Shown: in pieces, positions 12,910 through 25,639 of the stretch
Layout of the letters: every line of letters begins with the position of its first letter
Position numbering within the stretch: the first letter of the stretch is position 1
NCBI GenBank assembly: GCA_944472155.2
Contig: OX235273.1
Location: 84,066,793-84,130,792, forward strand
Length of the DNA: 64,000 nt
Origin: Trichobilharzia szidati
Taxonomy: Eukaryota > Platyhelminthes > Trematoda > Strigeidida > Schistosomatidae
Direction of reading: 5' to 3'
Translations under genes and position numbers: made by a program
Notes under the pieces: model-generated
What the model saw: the letters and a program-made list of their open reading frames with translations, nothing else
The model's database searches: none
Told to the model about the DNA's origin: nothing

Positions 12910-14169
12910 CATCCACCTGAGCTACAAAAAATTTTAAATAAAAGGTTAGGAGTTCAAGAAAAGAAATGAAAGAGATCTGTCATAAATCTGCTACCAATCA
13001 GATCATGAAAATACTCTGGAAGTCACATTACATAAATCAAAATAAAAGGAATACGCCTCTAGTTAAAGATTCTTGCTACCTGCTCATATGTCTGTTGATG
13101 AGGAATTGACAAGAACAACAAAGGAATATTTAGGTAGTGTCTTATTATTAAATCCTATGAACTTAGCTTCACAGGAGCATTTCCAGGGACCTATAGGAAA
13201 TCTAATCCAACAGTACAGCTTTAATGATAATTTACAGAAACAGCACTCTTTGCTGACCTATATCTTTCCAATATGTGTAACTTTCTCACTGATATTCACG
13301 AACACTTTCCAGATGATTGGAGTTGTAAAACTGTGAAGAAGTATTCACATATCAAGTAAGTTGAGTAGTAAGTTGTAACTAAATAAACACTGTGGGTGAT
13401 GAAACCGTGTCAAAACATGTGAATTTTCATCAATTTACCACTCACAAAAGAGTGGGTTTGAGATAAATTTCATATCACTTTGACGTAACGTGAATACTGG
13501 TGTGATCCAAGAGGTGGAATGTACGAACGCATACTAACAGACGGCATTTACAAGGTAGCACTGAAATATTCAAAGTCGGATGAAGCATTCTGAGGTTGAC
13601 AGTATCCTCTGTAGGGGAATTTCTAGCGAGCTCAGTAACAGAACAGGTATTTGAATAAAAATTGAAGTTAATGAGATGATAGAATAACAGTATGTTATAA
13701 AAAATACAGAATTACTTATTTGAATTATTCAGTTCCTTAGTTATACATTTAAAGTTCACTACTACAAATTATTAATATAATCCACAATAGTGTTCACTGC
13801 TGAAGACGTGTCTACTGTTAGTGCTGTTCACTGGTTGTAGAAAAGTCTTCGGATGAAGATAAAATGTTCCTGCGTAATCCAAAGTATACAACACGGTTTG
13901 TAGTGAAACAAGTAGACAGTATAGACTAACGAGAATATGAAGCAGCGGGAAGCAAACTGAATTTTTTTTTTATTGTACTCCACAGTTATGCATATTTCAC
14001 TATGAATCGTTTTAAACAAAAGTTGCATACAATGTTTCTATTTTTAACATCTAACAACAAAAAATGTACAGTCGTATTGTTACAGACTCCACACCTCTGT
14101 CATAATGCCTTCAAAGCCATATTCCACTTTGCATGACTTTTGCAAGAGCAAATATATTGAAAGAACAGA

Positions 14170-14297
14170 AATACAGATTTGTTACCGTATTGGGATTTCT
14201 CTGTGGCTGAAAATAGTGCAAAATTGCATTCTCCCAATACATGGTAGTTAGTAGCAATGGATATGCTGCTCTTAAATCATTTGGAATAATTCACATA
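14170..14297 (-). mobile_element. CR1-like fragment
   Basis: Reverse complement of positions 1-128 with only a few differences. It shows that this CR1 family was inserted at least twice in the window, or was copied from one site to the other. Confidence 0.8.
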
Positions 14298-14324
14298 CAT
14301 ATAAATCCTACTTGATCGGTAACC

Positions 14325-15300
14325 ACTGAACGTTGAAACTTGAGCTCATGCATTCCGAAAGTGGCTGTTGTTACTCCTCCTCTACCATTTTCTATGTGTT
14401 AATCGATCTAATCTTTGGAATTTCGTTTCATTTGACACTCTTAATGTATACCTCTCTATATTACTCCTCACTCATGCTCCTGTCCTTAATATTTGACTGC
14501 TACTCACCCTATTTTGATCACATGGCTGCACATCAACTTCAGAGATGCTTGGGATTTTTCACCTCTCATTTGTATGCAACAATTTTGTCAACTTTAGGGT
14601 ATTTAAGTATTTTTTATAATTAAACCAATAAGACTACTAACACTTGTAATTTTATATATATTCTACTCTAAATGTATTAGATTGGAATGATATTGGATTG
14701 TGTTTTCAAGTGAAATAGTCAAAGAATTTGATCATTTTTTAATAGTGATATTGGAATTGTTCTGATACTGTTGTGGTTAACAGACTTAAAGTTGAAGTAC
14801 GTAAAATACTAGAGAACAATTTTCATGGTGACAGTGAAATCATGCGAGTTCTCTTCTTCCTATAATGGTCGACTAGCCTACAGATTTTATTCATCAGACA
14901 GGCCCCAACCAAACGAATTGGAGTGGCACTTGCCAAAAATATTGACTTCACGATGCAGTGGTTTAAATGTATTAGTCAACCGATTTGTGACTTAATTTCG
15001 TTGGGGAATGAAAGTGTCGAATGCTAGAGATATTCGCGTTTGAATCGTGTAATTCTTTCACATTCTATGTACCATGTTTACTATTCAGTGTTTGAATTTG
15101 ATAGGTAGAAACATATCTTCAGGAAAACTGTTAGAGGCTTTCCCATTAGCTCATACACTGAGCAATTGTAGTGGGATGGTTAGTTTTGCATTCACCTTCA
15201 AGCTTAAGTTTTCATGGACGAAACATTTGATATCCACTTCAAAATGCTCTTCGGTTGAAGTATACACAAAGGTTGTGTGAGGCGTTTATGAGACATATGA
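14325..15300. repeat. Segmental duplication, diverged third copy (part 2)
   Basis: Weak but collinear match to about 3353-5000. The segment 15180-15290 belongs to the three-copy repeat also seen at 4815-5065 and 41925-42215. Confidence 0.5.
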
Positions 15301-17039
15301 AGCTCTTCCATAGTAGTAAACTGGAGAAATTAAACAGAATTGTTTCGAAACTATGTTTCTACAAGTCCAAGTTTCACCTGGAATGAACAAATGGACTTCT
15401 GAATAAATCTAGCCACAAGAATTAGCGTGGGGTTAGTTGCATTGCCTATAAATATAAATGTTTTCTTTCGTTGTATTACCGAATGCAAATGTAGGAGACA
15501 GATAAGGGTTGAAGCATGTTGACACTGCTAGGTCCAGATTTTCATAACGAAGGTGGTTTCATGGGAGATTCAGAAGTTCAGTGTATCAGGATGTAATGCA
15601 TTGCTGATTAATTGAACAAATTCAAATCTTTTTGGGTCGAAACACTTCGATGAAGTACTGATTGAATGATTAGAAGAAGATAATAGGACTACATCTGAGC
15701 TATTGTTGGGGATTTTGAGGCATGTAAATGGAAGTCCCAAAGACTGACTCTTAACATTCTAACACGTATAACCATCCAACATGCACATCAAGTGATAACA
15801 AATATTGAATTTTAGATCAGTTCGTTTTTCCTTCTGAATAACGTTAACTCCTTTCAAACCTAATCTTGTTTCACTCAAAATCACTGGCTGGAAAAGGTAA
15901 TGACTTTATGTGTGGAATATGTCTTCTACTTCAAAATGGAGCAGCTTCACTCCATACTGTGTAAATCAAAAGGTGACAGTACTAGATGGTCAAACAAACT
16001 TCAACTGTAAAATAGATTGCATGAACTAAACAGGCCAGAGAGGCCATCCTACTCATCTTCACATACATGAATACAAGCTAGTAATCCGAAGATGTGACAA
16101 ACACTCGTTCATATCAATTCACGGAGACGACTACCGACACAAAATCGACTGGGGTGATGCAAATATATTAGAGAAAGGAGACGTTAAGTATCCCAGAGAA
16201 TCCCTGGGGTTCCCAAAGACAAATCAGTTTCCAGTTAGTCGACATGTTGATATGGATGCAATCTATCAAGCAATGAATAATAAATAGGTGACAGGAGAGA
16301 AGGGTCAAAAATAGGGATGACAAGAAGACCAGTTTCCATGCAGGTGAGTACAATCATAGGGAAATCTACGACAGCAGCCAGTTGCAGTAGTCACCAGGAG
16401 AGACAAATACTTCTTCATTCATGAGGAATTTCATAAACTCACTTCACTTGGACTTAACTCTGTAGATATTGTCTGAAAGAGTAATGAAAGTTTCGTAGTT
16501 AAACCATCAAACCTAGATACCTTCTGATTTGATAAGGTAACCATTCATGCTAGAACTATGGGATAAGTAATTCATGAGAATGGTTTTAGCAGATTTTTAG
16601 TGGATATCATTTTCAAGTCCGGAAACAACTGACGCTAAATTTATTAGTTATCATGCACTGGTTCTAAACAAGTGCGTTCCGCAGTTAATTTTTTCACCAT
16701 TCTAGATTGATTTGTGCACAGATCAATGATGAAGCCACCTTAATGTTCAGTGAAATTTATTTCGGCATAGTCACTCTAATCTTACATATGCAATTTCAAA
16801 CCCGGAACTACATTAACGATATTTCTGCAGTTACTAAAAGGACTTGCAGGAACGTGATTCGTACAAATATGCGTTCAAAAACAATTCGTTATCACACTAA
16901 ATCTTCTTTGGTTAGCTTTGTTTTGAAACCATAGTAGATGTGCTATTACCTGTGTTATTTGGTTTAGTTATCTTCATTGTTATTTTGACCCTGAATATGT
17001 CCTTTTAACTTGACGTCACCTATTAATTCTTAATAAATT
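15301..17039. other. Intergenic DNA downstream of gene B, no gene seen
   Basis: No ORF with a recognisable domain and no RNA gene identified. Confidence 0.4.
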
Positions 17040-17145
17040 CATATATATTCCTATGACAAGTCTGTGTGTGGTGAATCAGATTGTTCAAAATGTGTTGCGC
17101 AAATACATTTCATAACTCAGATAAATTAGGTCTTATTATTGTTTT
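17040..17145. repeat. Diverged half-copy of the foldback family
   Basis: Similar to the right arm of the foldback at 19692-20371 (TATGACAAG, then a stretch including ATGTGTTGCGC and TCAGATAAA, then the GTC end). It overlaps the expected 3' end of gene B. A further diverged match is near 30775-30850 in intron 5 of gene C. Confidence 0.5.
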
Positions 17146-17148
17146 GTC

Positions 17149-17154
17149 TTTATT
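17149..17154 (-). terminator. Gene B polyadenylation signal AATAAA
   Basis: AATAAA on the minus strand about 40 nt downstream of the stop codon of gene B. Confidence 0.5.
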
Positions 17155-17191
17155 TATGATCAGTTATTAACTGGTTTCATTAAAGTGAGAT

Positions 17192-17353
17192 TCAGCCATC
17201 GTTAACATCAGCTAACCATATCTCCTTCTCACCAAAATTAAATACAGTGTAGAAATTCCTCATAAATGCATAGCCAAGAACCCAAACTCCAGGGGGAACT
17301 AGATCGTTACTAGCGAATGGTGATGTACACTTTGTGTTTAACCAGTTGACTTC
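17192..17353 (-). CDS. Gene B exon 6 and stop
   Basis: 162 nt, acceptor TTTCAG, stop TGA. Codes for [28 protein letters not shown] and ends in VNDG. The family motif WILGDVF is changed to WVLGYAF. Confidence 0.85.
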   Translation of the reverse strand, partial: EVNWLNTKCTSPFASNDLVPPGVWVLGYAFMRNFYTVFNFGEKEIWLADVNDG

Positions 17354-20300
17354 CTGAAAGCGAAAATGAAACGAATTTTACAAATCTCATTGATTCAAAA
17401 TCTCGAAAATGAAAATTAGACCAACCATAGGAAATGAGTAAATTCACCAACTTTCCGGCTAAAATTGTCTGTTTAGAAGCTGAAACCAATATTTTGCATA
17501 GAATTGATGATTATTTCTGTGTAGAATGAATGATAATCGTGGATCTGGATGACACTTGCCGATGTAAGAGAGGAAGAAATGAAACTAAGGAACAGTATTC
17601 CGCAAAACTGAAGAAGAGACAGGGAGGTAAATTCAGTGAAATTCTCTGAAGTCTTCTGTTGACAGCATTTCGAGAACTTTCTTTGCCATTTATTTCACCT
17701 CACCTGCACTTGCTCACCAAATCGGCAAAGACAAGTTGTAGGTTTTGGTGACTTCAGTGTCAATTCACCAGCTTAATGTCTCCTATGGAGTCAACTACGT
17801 GGACTGTACTAACAGGACACTGTGTAAGTAGGCCGATGAACACTTGCCAGCATGGTAGTCCAAGGAATAAGTTAGTACAGGGCAGACAACGACTCAATTC
17901 TGGAGGACGATTTTACTTCGTGGCACGTTGCATCAGAACAGAGTTACTTCAAAGTCATATGTGAAATAGGACCAGGCAGTTCGACTGGATTTCGCCTACA
18001 TTTCACGTAACCAAGGCTTCTGGAATCCACTAGGAAAAACCGGGACTTTGTATTCAAACACGTTTTTATCCATACTCCTTTACTAAAGTGTCTTTAGTGA
18101 CAATTTTGTTGTGTAAAGAACTTTATGCAGTATTTGCACATTTTTTAATATTTTTTGTAACTCACTTTCAATGCACCGATCTCTGGCTCTTATATGTCAT
18201 TTCCAAGTAACTACTAATCACTACATAAGTAGTTGGCAATCAACCCTCTCGATTATTCATAAATTTTCGCACATTCTTTATTCTTATTCTGATTACAGCT
18301 TGATTCCACACCGTATTTTCAGTACAAGTGTGGAATTTTCAGCATGGATGGTCATTCGATGGATCCCACCTTTGTTGTCAGAAAGCCCTCTATGTATATA
18401 AACCCCAAATAACTGTTCAAACTCGAAGTCAGGTCACGAAAAGAGATCTCTTTCCTAACTTAGGCCGTTTCAAAAACGATGAAATTCACCTGTATTTTAA
18501 AATGTGTTGCCATTTCTTAAATGCAAACCAGTGGCATTGATGAGGAAATTCCCATCGAGGTGTCGATCACAAAAAATCACAATGTTCAACCGAATTCTCA
18601 TACTTACCTTAAGCACATAGTTCTTCGCCTCAAGTACATAGCTCCTCTTCTTGAAGACAAACTCAATAGGAGGGAGCAGGTTAATATCATTACAGTTTAA
18701 TCCATACTCATCATCCCCAACCGGCTTGGCCCCAAGTCTAGAATTAATCGTTTCCACCGTTTCATTCGATCCCAGTATCAAAGATGTGCCAGTAGATATA
18801 TAAGCAACGCACTTTTCTTTGCAATAATCTACTCCATTTATCTTCATGCTGAACATGGTAAAACAAACACAACTGAAACATTAAACAGTCTATGCAGTGA
18901 AGAGTGTATTGATATAAATTAATCCAATCACAAAATCACTCATCCTAATAATCAGACGCAACGGGCATACTTAGTTCTCCTCAGTCATCTCCACACGAAT
19001 ACACAAATCCCTGTCTGTTGATTAACTTTCAGCTCTCATCAGAATTTATTGCACTTTCACCCAATAACAGCCTTCACTAAATCATTCTAATGACTTTGTT
19101 CACTGGAATACTCGTGAACACATACAAACCATGCTGAAATTACGCACACCATGAAGGTTTCCACTTGAGATTGCGCAAGGCAACTTGACTTCACACTATC
19201 AGCATTTCAAATGGCATTCGTTTCCAGATAAACCACTCAGGTTGTCAACAGATTAAAATCAAACAGATGACACTTTCTTCGATAACTCAATGAAAGTTGG
19301 CCAGTAAGTAGTCACGCCAGCATCTGTGTGTTTATCGCACGTAGAAATGGATAGTCAGCATATATGATGTTGTTTGGTAGAAGAGGAATCGGTTTTCATG
19401 TGTTGAGGTGATGGTGGTCAAATGACTGCTTTATTTGTACTAGAAGAGAGTATTTTAGGTTCAAACCAACTATAATAAATTAGGGATGCAGAATAACTGT
19501 CCACTAATTTGTCATCTGGAATTATCAAGTCATATCTCATCCAATAGACTTTTACTTGAGTGTATGACTTTTATTACTGGAAAAAGTGGGAATTGTTGCG
19601 TGTATTAAATATACTTTGATTAGAAGACATAACTGTGACAACCACTCCACATTTTCTGTGACCTTAGTTTTCACGTGAAAAATTGATATCCTTTCGACAA
19701 CGCAAAAAGAAGACGTAGTTTATCTGAAACGTGTAATGTATTGGCGCAACACATTTCCGACATTCTGATCACACACGTACTTGTCATACACGGTGTTTAT
19801 AGAAGGCAAGAAGGCACGATTAATTACAATACAGGTCAGATTGTGTACAGGTCAATGTCACAAATAGTGGGTAGGGAGACGCAAAGATGTGGGTAAGAAA
19901 GAGAAAAAGAGAAAAACAAAGCAAAGAAGGGATTGAAAATATTATGAAGTAAATTGGTCCTTGGTTCTTTTTATGGCTGGTTGGGCCACGCACTTAAATT
20001 CGTTGGAGCCTTAGCCATAAGAAGATTTAAACCTGTGTTATGTGTCCAAAAGTTATTTGTTATGACCTTAAACCTGCCTTGGCAATCCAATTAAGAAACA
20101 AGGATCAATTTACTTCATAATATTTTCAATCCCTTCTTTGCTTGATTTTTTCTCTTTTTCCCTTTCTTACCCACATCTTTGCGTCTCCCTACCCACTATT
20201 TGTGACATTGACCTGTACACAATCTGACCTGTATTGTAATTAATCGTGCCTTCTTGCCTTCTATAAACACCGTGTATGACAAGTACGTGTGTGATCAGAA

Positions 20301-23300
20301 TGTCGGAAATGTGTTGCGCCAATACATTACACGTTTCAGATAAACTACGTCTTCTTATTGTGTTGTCGAAACTCATAAAAGGAACTAATTACTTTAAATA
20401 ATATCTTTGCCCATGAAATCATGCAAGCATCAATTGACTACCTTTTGAGTATAACAGTCCAACTGTCTTCGTAAATGACAGGCAAGTTTTCGAAATCTCC
20501 AATAAAATATTCAGGATTGACACCACCGATCACCATCTCTCCAACAGCAAGACCGTTTTTCCTACAAAATATCAGACACGAATTTGAGGAATTACTAAAA
20601 CGGCTAGCAACGTGTTCAACTTCGTGTTTCTGCAAATAGGTGAATAGCAATCAGAATAAACGTTATTTATAAATTTGAAACCCGACCGATAGCTGCTACC
20701 TTGACGTGGTGGTCAGGCTTGCATATCGCAATGACCCAACGAGCTTCACTGGCTGGAACTTATGTTCCTGTAGGTCCTACCATGCCAGAAAGGTTGTTTG
20801 GATAGCGGTTAGACAAAAAGCAACTACCCAGTCCAATGATATGATTCAAACAAACTCACAAAATATCATGCCGGATCGGTCGGGGCCCGGATTAACAACG
20901 ACCGCGCTTCCTGCTTCTGTGTCACAGGGCAGAAGTGATAAATATGCTACTTAGACACACCATACAAGAAAGAACAACCAGAAACAGGCCACGTGTGACC
21001 GGCCTCAAGCAGTTTACTCTGGGCTCTGCGGTAACGCAACTCCAACCTTTTCTCTCTCCCCTTCTCAGGCGTGAGGCTAGCAACCCCCACCCTGTAAACA
21101 AAGCTGCTACAGAAACTTCAGGACGACGAATCTGCTTGCGCCAAAAGAAAAAGTCTGTGTGAGGACATGGAATGATAGAGAAGCTCTCGGGGAATTGAAT
21201 GAAAACGGAGAACTCTTCGCCGACTTCTGCGCCTTCAATGGACTAGTGATTGGTGGCAGCGTATACAAACACAAGCATATCCACAAGGCTACATGGGTGT
21301 CACCAGATGGGCGAACCAAAAACCAAATTGACTTCATCTCAATCTCAACGAAGCGGAAGCACAGCCTACTGGACACGAAAGTAAGAAGAGGAGCAGACGT
21401 TGGCTCAGACCACCACCTCGTACAAGGGACAATCCAAATCAAATTAAAAGCTTTCAGAGAAACAGGAGCTGCAGATAGACCACAAGCCAAGTTCAACACT
21501 CAAAAACTGAAGGACCAGGACACAAAGGACATCTTTACTGCAAGTATAAAAGACAAAGCCGAGACACAAATCAACACTGGCGAAGAGGTCAGCGTCGAAA
21601 AGCACTGAATAACTTGAAGACAGTGTGGAGTCAAACCTGCATGGAAGTTCTAGGCAGAAATAAGAGACAGGACAAACAGTGGCTCACTACGGACATTCGG
21701 AGACTGATAGAGGAGAGAGGGATGGTGAAACAAAAGATTCTCCAGTGCACCGACGAGCAACAAAACAGGATTTGAATGCAAGCTACAAGACACTGAACAA
21801 AAGAGTAAAGAAGAGTGCCAGAGAAGACAAAAGAAAGTACTATGAAAACATGGCAAGTGAGGCAGAACAAGCTGAAGGCAAAGGAGACCTCGCAACAATC
21901 TACCAAACTACTAGGTACCTATCGGGGAAAATTTCAACACAAATTAAGCCAGTGAAGGATGACAAGAGGAAGTCAATCAGCAAAGAGGTGAGGCGAATGG
22001 AACAATAGACTGATCGCTTCACATAACTTCTAAGTCAACCGCTACCTGCAACGCGCCCAACAATACCAACGACGGAGACAGAGCTACCAGTGAACACCAA
22101 CCCACCGACGAAATCAGAAGTCCTGAAGGCAGTCAAGATGCTAACAGCTGGAAAAGCAGCAGGACCAGATGGAATCCCAGCAGAAGCATTGAAAACGGAC
22201 CCAGAGACAACAGCGGACTTGGTGACGCCACTACTGGAGAAGGTGTGGAAAGAAGGCAAAGTACCAGAGGATTGGAAGAAAGGATATTTATTCAAACTAC
22301 CTAAGTCAATGCAAGAACTGGCGCGGAATTATGCTCCTGTCCATCCCAAGCAAAATACTAAGTCGCATCATCCTGGAGAGAATCAAACATGCCCTGGATG
22401 AAAATCTTCGACCGGAACAGGCTGGATTCAGGAGAAACAAGTCATGCATTGATCAGATCGCCACATTACGGATAATCATTGAACAAAGCTTGGAATGGCA
22501 GTCACCTCTCTATCTCAACTTCATCGACTTTGAAAAGTCCTTCGACAGCGTCGATCGAGGGGTGCTTCGGAAACTACTTTGCTACTACGAGGTGCCACCG
22601 ACAATTATACATCTCATCCAACAGTTGTACGACAATGCTTTAGCCAAGTAATCCACAATGGGAAACTCACGGAATCCTTCGAAGTGAAGACGGGAGTAAG
22701 ACAAGCTGGCTGCCTACTATCGTCAATGATTTTCCTGAATGCAGTAGATTGGATGATGCGACAAACGGCGGGCAATGAGGAAACAGGCATAAAATGGACC
22801 CACACAAAAAACTTGGAGGATCTGGACTTCGCCGATGATATATGTCTGATTTCCCACAAACTGGAATATATGCAAGCGAAAAGCAACAAGTTGGCAGAAG
22901 AAGCATCAAAGATAGGACTTCAGGCGAACATAGAGAAAACAGAGGTGAGGAAGATTCCTGGGCAAGAACAACAACAACAGACAAAGATCAGCATAAATGA
23001 TAGGAACCTGAAAGGAACAACCTATTTTACCTACCTGGGAGTTATCGTTTCAACTACAGGCGGAACCGACGGGGATATCAAAGCAAGAATCGGGAAAGCA
23101 AGACAAGCTTTCACTACTCTCAAGTCTGTGTGGAGGTAAACAGCACTCAGCAACAAAAATAAGATTCGGACTTTCAACTCCAATGTGAAGTCAGTGCTAT
23201 TATACGGAACAGAGACTTGGTGCGTCATAAAGATCATCTCAAAACAATCTACAGACCTTCATTAACAGTTGTCTTCGCTCAATACTCAAGATCAAATGGC

Positions 23301-25518
23301 CAGAAATGATCAGCAACAGAGATCTCTGGCAGTGAGCGAACAAACCAGGAACCAATTGTGCAACAAATAAGCAGGAAGAAATGGAGGTGGATTTGCTGGT
23401 CATACTCTGAGGAAACAATGCATCAAGTGACATCACTAGACAAGCCATTGCTCGAGTGGAAACCGAAAGGGAAGCGGCGAGTTGGTCGTCAGTGCGAGGG
23501 TGACTTGGAGGAGGTCATGTGAAGAGGAGATGAAAACGTATGGGCAGACTTGGAGCCAAGTGAAGACTCTAGCAGAGAATCGAAAGCAATGGAGACACAC
23601 AGCTGAAGTCCTATGTTCCTCTAGGAATTAAAGGAAACAATAATAATAATAACAATAATAATGAATTTGAATTAAGTGACAGAATATAATTATTGTCTAC
23701 AACACTTCATATTCCAAGGGTACTGAAGCTGTAAATGAAAGTTCAGCTGAAGACTCTCTCTGTCATAACCATCTAAAGGATAATGTAAACGAATTACTAG
23801 CCAAGTACTTTAGTTGATGTGTACCTTCGGTCACACATTTCATTTCCTTAAATTCAGTCCACAATTTGTAGGCAGAAAGTGTTTTTTAATGATGAAATCT
23901 TATGATTGTCTCAAACCATTTCCTTTCTCATGTATTCCACTTAAATATTATGGGGGAGATTTATGTTAAGCATATATTTAAGGCCACTTAAACTTAATTA
24001 AGTAGTTTCAGTGAATCTGTATGCCAAATAAGTAAATATTGAGTCAGAAATCATTGGAAAACGTAATAGTAAACCACTGGAATATCAGTCATATACAGCA
24101 ATAGTATTATTGTTGCGTTACAAACAAGAACTCACCGGCTCAGATAGAAAGAAATTACTGGATCTATATCCTTGTAGTGAGAAAGTAGATTCGGGAAGAA
24201 TGGAGTGTTCCCATATATTGACACATTTCTCATTTGCATACCAATGTATCCATCATACTTGTCACCAAAGAGGACTAAGGAAGTCACATCTGTTACTTCA
24301 GCAAACGCCTGGTTGCGAATAACTAAGGAGTTTAGCTAAAACCGTTGTCGCTTCAAGTTATAAAAGCACAATACCTGCATTGTATCCATACTCCAAAATC
24401 CAGAGTAACTGCCAATCAGGTAATTTATATGAAATTCAGTACCATTTGGCTTGTAGGTGGATGATTTCGAACTGTCGTAAAATCGAATGAACCAACACGG
24501 AATGTCAAGAAACCAACATTTTCTTGAGGGGAACCAGCTGTCTGTTGATCCTGTATCGAAGATTACACGAAACGTTTGTGGTGGCGTTCCCACCTGTATT
24601 TCTCCATAGTATTCAAACTTAAAAAGATGTAATAAACATAAGATTCTGAAAACCTGAATGTTTCTGATATCGTGATGAAGTGGTGTACATCAAAAGATAA
24701 TATCACACAATTTTATAAGGCTTCGACAAACTCCTTTTGCATTTAGTAGATATGTTCTTCTCTGAAATGATATTTATTTAAAAACCACTTAAATTTCGAT
24801 TTAACTAGAAATACCACTCGGAACACTTGATTGGTGCTAGCGGCTTAGTGAAGTGTGATAAGTGTTCATAATTTAAACACTGTGGGAGAGTCGAAGTCTA
24901 TCATAGAATACTTTTATTTTGCTATCCAAGGGAGATAGTACTATTTATTTACTTATGACGCATAGAACCCAATAGTTTTCTTCAACTATTAATACTCTTA
25001 CTTCAGTTTGTTTCTTTCACCATCTCGTTCACACCTGAACTCGCTAAATCCATTTAGCATATTACTGAGTTATTTTCTAGTCCTGTGTTATTTTGTTTCT
25101 AAGCCTCTTGTGATCTGTATTCACACCTTCTAACTTCCTTATAAAGTTTAGAATTATTGTGTCCTTTATACTCTTTGGCTGAATTGAATGATAGATGTAG
25201 TCGTGTGAACTTCTGTACAAAACGTGTTGTACAGCTTATGTCGATTAAATCTCCGAATAGATATCTTTATAAGGCTTCTTGTTCATTTCTCAATAAAATT
25301 ATAAGTGAAGATCAACTTACATTATGAAAGTTATACAGTTGTTGTGATTTTGGTGTTTCTCCTCCACTCCATAATTTCATCCAGCTTCGCTGTATTTCCC
25401 TCAAGAACTTCCAATACGGATTTAGAATTGACTTAATTCCATTCACGGGATGCAAAGGAATCTTGATTATCTCAGAATTCACATGATAAAGACAGATGAG
25501 AAGTATGATCAGATTCAT
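17192..25518 (-). CDS. Aspartic protease homologue B, second catalytic Asp replaced by Ser
   Basis: Six-exon gene of the A1 (pepsin/cathepsin D) family, 387 residues, open throughout. Exons, 5' to 3': 25321-25518, 24375-24617, 24136-24335, 20442-20561, 18608-18848, 17192-17353; their lengths equal those of gene C. A signal peptide ([15 protein letters not shown]) and a short propeptide suggest a secreted or lysosomal protein. The first active-site motif DTGS is at residues 87-90 with TDSW after it; the flap Tyr132 is kept (NYLIGS). The second motif, normally DTGT, is STGT: Ser272 from codon TCT where gene C has GAT. A two-Asp mechanism is therefore not possible, and the product is predicted to be proteolytically inactive unless it binds substrates or peptides. 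Cysteine pairs (100/107, 263/267) are conserved, which argues against free decay. Intron 3 holds an RTE and intron 4 a foldback element. Not confirmed by transcript data. Confidence 0.85.
18608..18848 (-). CDS. Gene B exon 5 (altered second active site)
   Basis: 241 nt, acceptor TTCAG, donor GTAAGT. Contains [14 protein letters not shown] where the catalytic Asp should be; LPPIEFVF follows. Confidence 0.85.
19692..20371. repeat. Foldback (long inverted repeat) element in intron 4 of gene B
   Basis: Arms of about 275-280 bp (19692-19968 and 20095-20371) are near-perfect reverse complements around a spacer of about 125 bp; outer ends TTTCGACAAC/GTTGTCGAAA. No transposase is visible, so this is a MITE or foldback-type non-autonomous element. 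No convincing target-site duplication was seen. Confidence 0.8.
20442..20561 (-). CDS. Gene B exon 4
   Basis: 120 nt, acceptor TTTTGTAG, donor GTAGTC. Codes for [18 protein letters not shown], the interdomain part typical of cathepsin D. Confidence 0.85.
20690..23670 (+). pseudogene. RTE retrotransposon in intron 3 of gene B, decayed
   Basis: The 5' UTR (CTGCTACCTTGACGTGG and following, 20690-21130) runs straight into the C-terminal part of the endonuclease ([19 protein letters not shown] near 21280-21340), so the N-terminal endonuclease domain is deleted. RT follows in broken frames: [12 protein letters not shown] near 22160, LRPEQAGFR near 22410, [14 protein letters not shown] near 22520, [11 protein letters not shown] near 22700 and FADDICLIS near 22830. 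Stops and frameshifts are near 22007, 22300 and 22650. The element ends in an AAT-rich tail at 23636-23670. It is RTE clade (SR2-like in schistosomes), inserted antisense to the host gene. Confidence 0.88.
24136..24335 (-). CDS. Gene B exon 3
   Basis: 200 nt, acceptor TTTTAG, donor GTGAGT, ends in phase 2. Codes for [15 protein letters not shown] through NTPFFPN to the conserved SFYLSR. Confidence 0.85.
24375..24617 (-). CDS. Gene B exon 2 (DTGS motif)
   Basis: 243 nt, donor GTATTG. The acceptor is TTTTTAAG. A site six bases downstream that reads CAG in genes A and C is GAA here, which is why TTTAAG is taken as the true acceptor in all three genes. Confidence 0.8.
25321..25518 (-). CDS. Gene B exon 1
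   Basis: 198 nt in phase 0, donor GTAAGT. Codes for the signal peptide and a propeptide with KIPLHPV. Confidence 0.85.
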
Positions 25519-25582
25519 TGCAATGAATAGTCAAAGGAGAAGCGTAAATGCTGGCAGTGTCTTTCTGTTTATATACACACTG

Positions 25583-25621
25583 TTATATTGACATGCTCAC
25601 AACGACGGAATTTCTGATTGG
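25583..25621 (-). promoter_or_regulatory. Gene B promoter block (CCAAT plus TATA-like)
   Basis: CCAATCAG, then GAGCATGTCAATATAA on the minus strand, 65-105 bp upstream of the ATG; a second TATA (TATATAAAC) lies about 15 bp closer to the ATG. Confidence 0.6.
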
Positions 25622-25639
25622 AGATCATCTAGATTTAGT

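Larger units (their letters stand above)
12766..14324. mobile_element. Composite insertion of transposon debris
   Basis: Splits the third copy of the duplication: the left flank matches up to about 3235 and the right flank resumes near 3353. It begins with a 42-bp-arm hairpin carrying a hammerhead-like motif and ends with a 128-bp inverted piece of CR1. The middle (12910-14169) has an unassigned 87-codon ORF at 13073-13336 and no recognisable domain. It is probably several insertions, one of them perhaps PLE-derived. Confidence 0.5.

Noticed and set aside
12769..12969. 66-codon ORF crossing the hairpin
   Set aside because: The ORF is a by-product of the inverted repeat; no domain.
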